A program made the position numbers and the translations under genes. The notes beneath the pieces are model-generated. The model was not told where the DNA came from, did no database searches, and saw only the letters and a program-made list of their open reading frames with translations. DNA of 8,800 nt from an archaeon MnTg01. GTDB lineage: Archaea; Thermoproteota; Nitrososphaeria; Nitrososphaerales; Nitrosopumilaceae. Below are positions 1 to 6,579 of the stretch, one piece after another. The DNA lies in contig BFAR01000147.1 of NCBI GenBank assembly GCA_008974855.1, forward strand, positions 1 to 8,800. The letters run 5' to 3'. Numbering within the stretch: position 1 is the first letter of the stretch; every line of letters begins with the position of its first letter.

Positions 1-852
1 ATATTCAGTAAAATATTTTCTAAAATCAAAACCTTCAATCTCTTTGAGCCCATGAACCCTTAGCACTTCGGGTTTGAACAAGCTAACCTTGACGGCTTCT
101 TTCATTTTGGCCCATGACACTTCTGCATCTTCAGAAAAGTATACATCAATATCTAATGCAAACTGAAAACTATCTTTTTCAACATCTGTTCTTCCATTTT
201 CATTCATAGATTTTTCAATCTGTGCTTTATGGTCTTCAAATAATTCTGGAGTATATCCTATTGGCAGCCAACCATTTCCATATTTTCCTGTAAGCATTAA
301 CGTCTTTTTGCCACCAGCTGCCAGGTATGTTGGTGGATGTGGTTTTCTTATCGATGGTGCTTGAAGACATGCGCCTTTTAGTTGGTAATATTTTCCCTCA
401 AAATCTACTGTATTATCTGGACTTGAACCATACAATTTGTGAATAACTTGAATCTGTTCTTCCCATTTTGCAACAGGTTTTTCAAATGGAATGCAAAACT
501 CTTTGAGGTTTTGAGCCTCGCCAGCTCCCAATCCAAGAATTGCTCTGCCTTTTGAGACTCTGTCAAGTGTAATTGCAGCTAGTGCAATATTTGATGGATG
601 ACGCCTAATTGCATCAGTAACACAAGTACCAAGCTCTACGTTACGAGTTGCATTTGCAATTGCAGATAACATAACCCAAGGATCCAAAACAATTGCTTTT
701 TTCCATTGAGGAACATTTGTGTGGTCCATATACCAAACCGAATCATATCCTGTTCTATCAGCTAATATGCAAGCAGTAAGAATTTGATCTTCTGTGTATC
801 CTGCTCTAGCTACGTTAAGACCATTTTGAATTCCAAACTTTAATCTGCCCAA
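1..852 (-). CDS. Luciferase-like (LLM class) oxidoreductase, probably F420-dependent, partial
   Basis: This frame is open on the minus strand for 284 codons and runs off the window at position 1, so the C-terminal end (probably some tens of residues) is missing. The translation looks like the luciferase-like TIM-barrel family that includes F420-dependent methylene-tetrahydromethanopterin reductase (Mer) and F420 alcohol dehydrogenase. Seen are KFGIQNG on the first beta strand, DSVWYMDH near residue 40, LGTCVTD near 75, RHP near 84 and the glycine-rich GLGAGEAQN at about 107-115. Such enzymes transfer hydride between F420H2 or FMNH2 and a substrate in the cytoplasm; the substrate cannot be told. 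They are often annotated as Mer, but that would be over-precise. A stop lies about 30 bases upstream and no in-frame ATG exists, so TTG at 850-852 is the likeliest start. A TATA-like TATACAAT lies about 24 bases before it. Confidence 0.85.
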   Translation of the reverse strand, partial: MGRLKFGIQNGLNVARAGYTEDQILTACILADRTGYDSVWYMDHTNVPQWKKAIVLDPWVMLSAIANATRNVELGTCVTDAIRRHPSNIALAAITLDRVSKGRAILGLGAGEAQNLKEFCIPFEKPVAKWEEQIQVIHKLYGSSPDNTVDFEGKYYQLKGACLQAPSIRKPHPPTYLAAGGKKTLMLTGKYGNGWLPIGYTPELFEDHKAQIEKSMNENGRTDVEKDSFQFALDIDVYFSEDAEVSWAKMKEAVKVSLFKPEVLRVHGLKEIEGFDFRKYFTEY

Positions 853-938
853 CTCTAACCCTTTATGACAATATTGTATAGATCTAAGCTAAATAAGTTT
901 AGACCAATTGATGAGATTCACATCTTATCCAGATATGC

Positions 939-966
939 TAAAAAAACAAAAAATTTTAGAATTTTT
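939..966 (-). terminator. Poly-T terminator after the dehydrogenase gene
   Basis: Directly after the TAA of the minus-strand dehydrogenase gene (967-969), the minus strand reads as a run of T tracts broken only by a few other bases, including TTTTTTG followed by seven Ts at about 940-953. Archaeal RNA polymerase terminates at such oligo-T stretches without needing a hairpin. A weak CTAAAA/TTTTAG inverted repeat lies here too, but it is very AT-rich and probably not needed. Confidence 0.55.
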
Positions 967-1911
967 TTATAAATTACCCACTTTGATGTCTTCTAGACAT
1001 TTTACCACATCTTCCTTTTTGATAGGAATTGGGTTTGGATCTAAGTGACCTCTATCTGTCATAACAACATCAGCAGCTTCAGAAGCATCCGCTTTAAGTA
1101 CTAATTTATCAAATCCAAGTTTTTTCATTGCCTCTTTAAATCTGTCATAGAAAATTGATTTATTGAATTTATGAGCTACTGTTGTACATGATGATAGTGA
1201 AAAACCATGTGGTACTCCTTCATTTGAGAAAACATATGACAACGCATGTCCAAGTGTTGTAGAACAGTTTCCAAATCCTATTCCAGATAACATTGAACCA
1301 TATGGATAGTTTTCAGGTTTATCATTCATTATTGCATCATATAACACTTCAAAAGCTTGTTTGCACAAAGTTCGCGTTAAATCATTTCCTAGTTTACTAT
1401 CATATCCTTCTGTTGCTTGTGCACATGCATCGCAAATAGAATTTTTGATAACTTGTTCTGGAGTGCCATTCATGAAATACGAATCAACTACTGCCATATC
1501 GGCTAGGAATCGATCCTCATGTAACAATTTCTTTTTTCCATCAAACTTTAGTACACAATAAGTGGTCATTTCTGCGCCTGTTCCAAAAGTAGTCGGAATA
1601 AGAATTTTTTCTACACCAAAGTCTTGTGCAGCATACTTTACAACATCCATTGAGCTTCCTCCGCCTAAACCAATTAAGACAGATGGCTTTTTATCTTTAA
1701 ACTCAGAAATTAATGTATTAACATCATCAATTGATGGTTCTGGTGTAACTTTGTCAAATAGCATATTATCTTGAATTCCCATTTTGTCTAACCACTTGCT
1801 TGAAAGTTCTGGTGGGACAGTGGTTACAACCAAGGCATTTTTTGGATATTCTGTTTCAGAAAGTGCGTTTTCTCCAAAATTGATAACTTTTGGAATTCTT
1901 ACTGTATGCAC
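967..1911 (-). CDS. Iron-containing alcohol dehydrogenase family; candidate malonic/succinic semialdehyde reductase
   Basis: This is a group III (iron-type) alcohol dehydrogenase. With GTG 1911 as residue 1 (314 aa), it has the nucleotide-binding GGGSSMD at 83-89, PTTFGTGAEMT at 106-116, DACAQATEGY from D161, GHALSY with H222 and GVPHG with H235. Thaumarchaea use a family member (Nmar_1110 of N. maritimus) as malonic semialdehyde reductase, making 3-hydroxypropionate with NAD(P)H in the 3HP/4HB CO2-fixation cycle; another candidate serves succinic semialdehyde. I infer one of these roles from family and context, without a direct alignment. Two normally conserved histidines are replaced: Q165 where FucO has metal ligand H200, and Y226 where it has H267. 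D161, H222 and H235 remain, as in three-ligand glycerol dehydrogenases. It is shorter than usual (about 380 aa). TTG 1923 is an alternative start; GTG 1911 sits about 27 bases from the TATA element. Confidence 0.85.
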   Translation of the reverse strand: MHTVRIPKVINFGENALSETEYPKNALVVTTVPPELSSKWLDKMGIQDNMLFDKVTPEPSIDDVNTLISEFKDKKPSVLIGLGGGSSMDVVKYAAQDFGVEKILIPTTFGTGAEMTTYCVLKFDGKKKLLHEDRFLADMAVVDSYFMNGTPEQVIKNSICDACAQATEGYDSKLGNDLTRTLCKQAFEVLYDAIMNDKPENYPYGSMLSGIGFGNCSTTLGHALSYVFSNEGVPHGFSLSSCTTVAHKFNKSIFYDRFKEAMKKLGFDKLVLKADASEAADVVMTDRGHLDPNPIPIKKEDVVKCLEDIKVGNL

Positions 1912-1931
1912 ATAGAAATTCAAATGCTGAG

Positions 1932-1945
1932 TATTATTATATCTT
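1932..1945. promoter_or_regulatory. Shared TATA element between divergent dehydrogenase and glycerate kinase genes
   Basis: The 58-base gap between the two divergent genes holds one AT core, TATTATTATATC. Read on the plus strand it is about 25-31 bases before TTG 1964 / ATG 1970. Read on the minus strand, as GATATAATAATA, it is about 27 bases before GTG 1911. Archaeal TATA boxes are centred about 26 bases before the transcript start, so both genes may be driven leaderless from overlapping TBP sites. Confidence 0.5.
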
Positions 1946-1969
1946 ACAAGTCTTTCATAGAACTTGAAA

Positions 1970-3256
1970 ATGATTATTCAGAATTATTCAGCCCTAAAAA
2001 AAGACTGTAACTTTTCCAAAGTTCTACAAATACTTACTGCTGGACTAGACTCTGCCATGCCTCAAAAGGAGTTAGGAAAAATTCTTAATTCCAAACAGAT
2101 TCAAATTGGCAGAAAACTAATCAAACTAAAAAACTATGATTCAATCTATCTTGTGGCTTTTGGTAAGGCTGCAAATTCAATGACTAAAGCAGTTAATTCT
2201 TATGTAAAAATCAAAAAAGGAATTATAGTTGTGCCAAAGGGTACAAAATCTATCATTAAAAATAAAAAATTTAAAACCTTCAAAGCTGGCCATCCAACAC
2301 CAAATAAAACTAGTGTCGAAGCAGCTAAATCAATTTTACAATTTCTAACGCAACGAAACAAAGGCGAACTTGTAATTTTTTTAGTTTCAGGTGGTTCTTC
2401 TGCATTATTGGCATTGCCAGACGGAATAACTCTAAATGATAAAGTCAAAGTTACAAAACAATTGCTTGTTTCTGGAGCCACTATTCAAGAGATGAATTGC
2501 GTTCGCAAGCATTTATCACAAATAAAGGGTGGTCGACTTGTACAAGGAATCCAATGTGACGCAGTTTCGCTAATAATGTCTGATGTTTTAGGCGATGATC
2601 TTTCTTCAATTGCTTCTGGTACTACCTATTATGATAATACAAAATATTCTAGTACATTAAAAATTATTAAGAAATACCGTTTACAAAACAAAATTTCAAA
2701 ATCTGTATTAGATAGATTAAGACTTGGCGCATCCGGGAAAATTCCCGAAACTCCAAAAAAATCAAAAATCCCCCATCAAATAATTTTAACAAATAATGAT
2801 TGCATAAAATCTATGAAAAATAAATCAAAACAATTAGGCATTTCTTCTAAAATCTTGATTATCTCTGGCGATGTTGCAAAATCTGCTTCAAAACTTGTTT
2901 TGAACATGCCAAAGAAAAAAAACTCTTGTATTATTTTTGGTGGAGAAACTACAGTTATAGTCACAGGTAATGGAAAAGGTGGACGAAATCAAGAACTCGT
3001 GTTACGTATTTTAGAAAAAATACAAAAAACAAAACAAGATGTAATTATAGCTGCATTAGGAACAGATGGGATTGATGGTAACACAAAGTATGCGGGAGCT
3101 ATTACAAAAAATATAACAGTTAAACAAAAGGAAATTGAATCATATTTAAATAAAAATAATTCAAATTCTTTTTTCAAAAAATATAGCGGATTAATTAAAA
3201 CTGGTTATACTCACACTAATCTAATGGATATTGGTTTAATTCTTAAACTAGAGTAA
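1970..3256 (+). CDS. Glycerate 2-kinase (GckA/MOFRL family)
   Basis: This enzyme phosphorylates D-glycerate with ATP to 2-phosphoglycerate and so feeds glycerate into lower glycolysis/gluconeogenesis. The 428-residue protein matches the family across its length: AFGKAA near 63-68, whose lysine corresponds to the catalytic lysine of characterised members; AGHPTPN near 106-112; FLVSGGSSALL near 137-147; MNCVRKHLSQIKGGRL near 175-190; SDVLGDDLSSIASGTT near 204-219; then the MOFRL domain with GGETTVIVTGNGKGGRNQEL near 324-343 and ALGTDGIDGNTKYAGA near 362-377. Length is normal. The usual SGPT after the SDVxGDD motif reads SGTT here. Older databases name such proteins hydroxypyruvate reductase, which is probably wrong. 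ATG 1970 is preferred; an in-frame TTG at 1964 would add two residues and sits closer to the ideal TATA spacing. The last nine bases overlap the 3' end of the opposite-strand gene. Confidence 0.93.
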   Translation: MIIQNYSALKKDCNFSKVLQILTAGLDSAMPQKELGKILNSKQIQIGRKLIKLKNYDSIYLVAFGKAANSMTKAVNSYVKIKKGIIVVPKGTKSIIKNKKFKTFKAGHPTPNKTSVEAAKSILQFLTQRNKGELVIFLVSGGSSALLALPDGITLNDKVKVTKQLLVSGATIQEMNCVRKHLSQIKGGRLVQGIQCDAVSLIMSDVLGDDLSSIASGTTYYDNTKYSSTLKIIKKYRLQNKISKSVLDRLRLGASGKIPETPKKSKIPHQIILTNNDCIKSMKNKSKQLGISSKILIISGDVAKSASKLVLNMPKKKNSCIIFGGETTVIVTGNGKGGRNQELVLRILEKIQKTKQDVIIAALGTDGIDGNTKYAGAITKNITVKQKEIESYLNKNNSNSFFKKYSGLIKTGYTHTNLMDIGLILKLE

Positions 3257-3628
3257 TTTTGTAGCCAAATCATCTTTGGGTTCTATTAGATGGTATTTGA
3301 TGTTTAGTTTTCGTTGAGTAATTAATTTTTTAAGATACCACGTTCTTTTTTCAATAAACTCATCAGAATTTTCAATATCTTCTGTAAGATGTTTGTACAT
3401 CGATTTTGAATCAAGCATAACATTTACTGTATCTTCATTTTTTATAATGAATCTGCCAATACTCCAAAAAATTCCTACATGTAATGCAATATACTTTGAT
3501 TGTTCATTTGTTACTTTACCCAAGTACTTGTATGTATGATCTCTTTCTTGTTCCTCTGTGGAGTCATTAGACTGAATTAACCACGAAATTCTTTTTTGAT
3601 TTCCATTAAAAAATAAAGTATGTTCCAA
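3248..3628 (-). CDS. Small RNase HI-fold-like protein with altered catalytic residues
   Basis: I do not recognise a named family, but the 126-residue sequence tracks the RNase HI pattern. The opening TLFFNGN resembles the first strand that normally carries the first catalytic Asp (as in LYFDGAS). TNEQSKYIALHVGI (40-53) aligns with the usual TNNxAEYxALxxGL helix, VMLDSKSMYKHL (70-81) with the third strand DSxxxxxxL, and IEPKDDLATKLL at the end with the last AD-LA helix. In this reading the catalytic positions are N8 (normally D), K45 (normally E), D73 (kept) and D119 or D120 (kept), so it is probably not a normal two-metal nuclease. A nucleic-acid-binding or structural role is possible but unproven. 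TTG 3628 is the only reasonable start: a TGA lies two codons upstream, no ATG follows early, and a TATA element lies about 31 bases before. The gene ends nine bases inside the glycerate kinase gene. Confidence 0.7.
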   Translation of the reverse strand: MEHTLFFNGNQKRISWLIQSNDSTEEQERDHTYKYLGKVTNEQSKYIALHVGIFWSIGRFIIKNEDTVNVMLDSKSMYKHLTEDIENSDEFIEKRTWYLKKLITQRKLNIKYHLIEPKDDLATKLL

Positions 3629-3652
3629 GAGTCAACCAAAAAGGTGTCAATT

Positions 3653-3664
3653 GTCTATATATTT
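3653..3664. promoter_or_regulatory. Shared TATA element between divergent small genes
   Basis: The 50-base gap between the RNase H-like gene (minus) and the 82-codon frame (plus) contains a single TATATATT core at 3656-3663. It lies about 31 bases from the minus-strand TTG and about 20 bases from the plus-strand ATG 3679. The spacing fits the minus-strand gene well and the plus-strand gene less well. Confidence 0.45.
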
Positions 3665-3678
3665 TGAATTTCCAACTT

Positions 3679-3912
3679 ATGATCTCAGATAGAAAGCCTC
3701 CAATGATGCTTGAAACCCACTCCTTCTTCACTAAGATGGTCGATGAACTAGTCGAGTTCTCTGAATATGACCCAGAGCTTGCAGACGGTATCAGATGGCT
3801 TGATGAACAAGCACAAAAAAAGGGAATATCATTTTACGATATGGTGTTTGAAGTGTTATACAAACATGATATTAACTCAAAAGCAAAAAATTGGCTAAAT
3901 AATAAAAACTAA
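3679..3912 (+). CDS. Small uncharacterised helical protein
   Basis: I do not recognise this protein. From ATG 3679 it is 77 residues long, acidic in the middle and apparently all helical: THSFFTKMVDELVEFSEYDPELADGIRWLDEQAQKKG, then FYDMVFEVLYKHDI and a basic Lys/Asn-rich end. It has no signal peptide, membrane segment or Cys/His metal motif. The well-formed amphipathic helices and normal codon use suggest a real cytoplasmic protein that may bind a partner. Start choices are TTG 3664, ATG 3679 and the ATG pair at 3703/3706; ATG 3679 is preferred because it lies 20 bases after the TATA core, but 3703 is possible. The stop lies two bases from the stop of the opposing citrate synthase gene. Confidence 0.7.
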   Translation: MISDRKPPMMLETHSFFTKMVDELVEFSEYDPELADGIRWLDEQAQKKGISFYDMVFEVLYKHDINSKAKNWLNNKN

Positions 3913-3914
3913 TT

Positions 3915-5090
3915 CTACTGTTTTGTCTCAGCCCTTAAATCAAGAGGTTTGTATTCACAACCTTGAGGACCACAATATTTGCCAACATAAACTGCCTGTG
4001 GTCTATACAATGCCGGCTTTGGTGCAGCCTCTGCAAATTTTTCTTCTATGATATGTGCTGTCCACCCAGCAACTCTTGATATTGCAAAAATAGGAGTATT
4101 AAGATCCATTGGAATCTTAAGCATATAGTAGACTGATGCACTATACAAATCAACATTTGGATAAATGTCTACACCTTTTCTTTTTTTCATTTCATCAATG
4201 GTCACTTGTTCGATTTTTTGAGTAATGTCAAACCAGGGGAGATTAATTTTTTCTGATAATTTTTTTGACAATTCTTTTAAAACACGGGCTCTAGGATCAT
4301 AAGTTCTGTAAACTGCATGTCCCATTCCCATGATTCTTTCTCCTTTGTCCATTTTCTCTTTAATCCATGATTCAACTTTATCTTCTGTTTTAATATCTAG
4401 TAACATTCTCATCACTTCATAGTTTGCCCCTCCATGTAGTTCTCCACTTAGAGCTCCGATCGCAGCGCTTGCTGCTGAATACATGTGAGCACGAGTTGAC
4501 GCAACCTGCCTTGCAGTAAAAGTAGATGCATTAAATGTATGATCTGCATGTAATATCAAACAAATATCAAAAATTTTTTCTATTTCTTCATCAGGAACCT
4601 CTCCGGTAAGCATGTATAGAAAATTAGCAGCATGGGTGAGTTCAGGTTTTGGATCCATGATCTTCTTTCCATTTCTAATTCTATGCCAACTAGCTGTAAT
4701 TGTTGGAACTTTGGAAATTAGATTAATGGCTCTATCATAACTTGATTCTTTGTTAGAAAATTCTTCATCAAAATAACCAGATAAAGCAGCAACAAATGCT
4801 TGTAGCATATCCATAGGGTCTGCGTCTTTTCTCCAATTACTCATGTTCGTCTGCATTTGTTTAGGAATGTACCGAGTTTCCTTTAATCGGGATGTAAAAT
4901 CTTCATATTCTGATTTTGTTGGAAGCTCATCATGCAATAAAAGATAACAGACTTCTTCAAAATTGGAATTTTTTGTAAGGTCTAAAATATCATAACCACG
5001 ATAAATTAGCTTTCCTCGTTCGCCGTCAATATTGGAAATCCGTGTATCGGCCACAGGAATTCCTCGCAAACCAATGTTTTTGGTATCCAT
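3915..5090 (-). CDS. gltA: Citrate synthase (possibly also 2-methylcitrate synthase)
   Basis: It condenses oxaloacetate and acetyl-CoA to citrate, the entry step of the oxidative branch of the TCA cycle; in an autotroph this supplies 2-oxoglutarate for glutamate synthesis. Counted from ATG 5090 the protein has 391 residues, normal for the compact archaeal/Gram-positive type. The catalytic triad of the family is seen: H219 in GELHGGANYE (E. coli H264), H258 in GMGHAVYRTYDPRA (H305) and D314 in YPNVDLYSA (D362). Other family marks are RGIPVADT at the start, GKLIYRGYDI, LHADHTFNAST near 180-190 and the RPQAVYVG near the end. Sequence alone cannot separate citrate from methylcitrate synthase. ATG 5090 is preferred over the upstream TTG 5105 because DTKNIGLRGIPVADT is the usual beginning. 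It converges with the small gene before it, leaving two bases between the stops. Confidence 0.96.
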   Translation of the reverse strand: MDTKNIGLRGIPVADTRISNIDGERGKLIYRGYDILDLTKNSNFEEVCYLLLHDELPTKSEYEDFTSRLKETRYIPKQMQTNMSNWRKDADPMDMLQAFVAALSGYFDEEFSNKESSYDRAINLISKVPTITASWHRIRNGKKIMDPKPELTHAANFLYMLTGEVPDEEIEKIFDICLILHADHTFNASTFTARQVASTRAHMYSAASAAIGALSGELHGGANYEVMRMLLDIKTEDKVESWIKEKMDKGERIMGMGHAVYRTYDPRARVLKELSKKLSEKINLPWFDITQKIEQVTIDEMKKRKGVDIYPNVDLYSASVYYMLKIPMDLNTPIFAISRVAGWTAHIIEEKFAEAAPKPALYRPQAVYVGKYCGPQGCEYKPLDLRAETKQ

Positions 5091-5191
5091 ATAGTAAATT
5101 CTCAAAAAGTCTTTTTAACTCTTTAATGTATTTTTTTGAAAAATCAATAATTTTGTTTAATTATAGTAAATTGTCTAATCTATCAAATCTC

Positions 5192-5200
5192 CGTCATATA
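5192..5200 (+). promoter_or_regulatory. TATA box of the 70-residue protein gene
   Basis: CATATAG at about 5194-5201 is centred about 27 bases before ATG 5224, the spacing expected for a leaderless archaeal transcript. No Shine-Dalgarno motif precedes the ATG. Confidence 0.5.
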
Positions 5201-5223
5201 GCATTATTTTGAATTAACAATTA

Positions 5224-5436
5224 ATGTCAATTGTAGAGCGTGAATTCTTCAAGAGTGTAGATGATGTAATTCTAAATGCATCTGGAAAAACTTTAAAAAA
5301 ACTTCAAGAGTTAGATATGAAGACGCAGCTTCACACAAACACGTTTTATGACGCATACTCTTCCTTTCATGAAGTTCCAAAAAAAGAAAAAATACCTTCA
5401 GCAACCAAATCTTTTCAAAAAAATAAACTAAAATGA
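5224..5436 (+). CDS. Small uncharacterised protein, 70 aa
   Basis: I do not recognise a family. The N-terminal half (about 1-50) is amphipathic and probably helical (MSIVEREFFKSVDDVI, then TLKKLQELDMKTQL). The C-terminal 20 residues are Lys/Pro/Ser-rich and look disordered and basic (VPKKEKIPSATKSFQKNKLK). It has no signal peptide, membrane segment or cysteine. A correctly spaced TATA element and an ATG start support a real gene, divergent from citrate synthase and 42 bases upstream of the DHH phosphoesterase on the same strand. The basic tail would suit nucleic-acid or protein binding, but that is only a guess. Confidence 0.65.
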   Translation: MSIVEREFFKSVDDVILNASGKTLKKLQELDMKTQLHTNTFYDAYSSFHEVPKKEKIPSATKSFQKNKLK

Positions 5437-5445
5437 AATTTCTTG

Positions 5446-5468
5446 GTTTAAATGAGGGCCATATAATG
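5446..5468 (+). promoter_or_regulatory. TATA-like elements before the DHH gene
   Basis: GTTTAAATG at about 5446-5454 is centred about 29 bases before ATG 5479 and is the better-placed element. A second one, ATATAATG at 5461-5468, is only about 15 bases away, too close for this start. The gene may therefore have its own promoter although the preceding gene lies only 42 bases upstream. Confidence 0.4.
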
Positions 5469-5478
5469 ATTCGACCGT

Positions 5479-6522
5479 ATGGCAAAGAAAATTACTAAAG
5501 CCAAAGTCAAAACTAAAACTAAGACAAAGACAAAATCGAAACCAAAAAGAACTAAAGTTATCTGCATGTCTCATAAAGAAGATGCAGATGGAATAAGTTC
5601 AGCTGCACTCATTAGAGAAGCCTTTGGTGGAGATTGCGTTCTTGTAGATTACCCTGGACAGATGGATGCTTTAGAAGCAATAAAAAATGATGAAAAATTA
5701 AAAACATTATTTATTTGTGATCTTGGATTAAGTAATAAAAATCAAGACAGTTTTGTTAAAGTTTTAAGTGAATTAAGAAAGAAAAAAGTTTCAATTACGT
5801 ATATTGATCATCATGATTTAGATAAAAAAATCTTAAAACAATTAGAAAAAATTAAGGTAAAATTAATTCATGATATTAATGAATGTACTACAGTTCAAGT
5901 ATATGACGCATTCAAATCAAAATTATCACAACATTCATCATTTGTAGCAGCTTGTGCAGCAATTACTGACTATATGGAGGATAGACCACGTGGTTCAAAA
6001 CTTTTGCAAATTTACGATAGACAATTTGCACTAATTAACGCAACAGTTTTGACATTTAATATTGTTGGACATCAAAAAGATCCTGACTACCTTCTGTATC
6101 TTGTTGAAGAACTAGCTGAATCAAAATATCCTCATGATCTTCCAAACACTTTTGAATTTGCTCAAATCCAAGTTGGGAAACTCGCATCTATAATTGGAAA
6201 AGTAAAGAAATCAATGAAAATGATGAAGAATTTGGCATACATGGAGGTCTTAGACTCTGGAGCAAGCGGGGCGGTAAATTTTGTCTTGGGACTTTCAGGA
6301 AAAGATGTTGGTGTGGCATATAAAGAACGAGTGGATTATGGAATATACGCAGTTTCAGTTAGAGGCTCGAAATCTTGCAAGATTCACCTAGGACGAATCG
6401 TTAACCCCTTGGCAACTGAATTAGGTGGATCCGGAGGAGGTCATGACAAAGCTTGTGGTGCTGTAATTCCTAAATCAAAGATCAAACAATTTCTCAAAGA
6501 GTTTAACGTAAAGCTCTCTTAA
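5479..6522 (+). CDS. DHH/DHHA1 family phosphoesterase (archaeal RecJ/NrnA-like)
   Basis: The DHH superfamily comprises two-metal (usually Mn2+) phosphoesterases, including RecJ exonucleases, the archaeal GINS-associated GAN/RecJ proteins and nanoRNases/cyclic-dinucleotide hydrolases of the NrnA/GdpP type. In the 347-residue protein motif I is SHKEDADGIS (H32, D35, D37), motif II is ICDLGLS (D81), motif III is IDHHD (D110-H111-H112) and motif IV is probably AITDYMED (D164). The C-terminal DHHA1 domain ends in GGSGGGHDKACGAVI (316-330), its usual glycine-rich substrate-binding loop. All expected metal ligands are present, so it should be active in the cytoplasm. It is oligonucleotide- or nucleotide-directed, but the exact substrate cannot be read. 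Residues 3-26 form a Lys/Thr repeat tail outside the core fold. ATG 5479 is the natural start and includes that tail. Confidence 0.9.
   Translation: MAKKITKAKVKTKTKTKTKSKPKRTKVICMSHKEDADGISSAALIREAFGGDCVLVDYPGQMDALEAIKNDEKLKTLFICDLGLSNKNQDSFVKVLSELRKKKVSITYIDHHDLDKKILKQLEKIKVKLIHDINECTTVQVYDAFKSKLSQHSSFVAACAAITDYMEDRPRGSKLLQIYDRQFALINATVLTFNIVGHQKDPDYLLYLVEELAESKYPHDLPNTFEFAQIQVGKLASIIGKVKKSMKMMKNLAYMEVLDSGASGAVNFVLGLSGKDVGVAYKERVDYGIYAVSVRGSKSCKIHLGRIVNPLATELGGSGGGHDKACGAVIPKSKIKQFLKEFNVKLS
5494..5548 (+). repeat. Degenerate Lys-Thr codon repeat in the DHH gene
   Basis: Short units of the form AAA-ACT / AAG-ACA follow one another and encode a KTKTKTKTKSKPK stretch near residues 11-23 of the DHH protein. 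The units differ in codon choice, so this is an imperfect repeat, probably kept as a basic peptide tail rather than a recent slippage product. Confidence 0.6.
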
Positions 6523-6545
6523 TTCTTAATCTGGAATTTGGATAT

Positions 6546-6557
6546 ATTATTATAAAA
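6546..6557 (+). promoter_or_regulatory. TATA box of the DUF1059-like gene
   Basis: TTATTATAAAA is centred about 27 bases before ATG 6580, the ideal distance for a leaderless archaeal transcript. It lies in the 57-base gap after the DHH gene. Confidence 0.55.
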
Positions 6558-6579
6558 CCCCTTTTACACAACCAAGCAT

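Noticed and set aside
935..961. CTAAAA...TTTTAG inverted repeat as a hairpin terminator or regulatory element
   Set aside because: The stem is six A/T-dominated pairs with a poly-A loop; chance is likely in this composition, and the T tracts alone explain termination.
1361..1774. Two plus-strand open frames (66 and 70 codons) inside the dehydrogenase gene
   Set aside because: They lie antisense to a well-supported family gene and show no protein-like pattern of their own.
2200..3177. Three minus-strand open frames inside the glycerate kinase gene
   Set aside because: They are antisense to a clear conserved enzyme and rich in Phe/Ile/Ser from reversed AT-rich codons.
5249..5485. 78-codon minus-strand frame overlapping the small protein and the DHH start
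   Set aside because: Its sequence looks like reverse-read coding DNA; the plus-strand frame has a well-spaced TATA box and a plausible protein.
5494..5548. Lys-Thr repeat as a microsatellite or CRISPR-like array
   Set aside because: Units are very short, imperfect, in frame and lack spacers, so it is a coding low-complexity tail.
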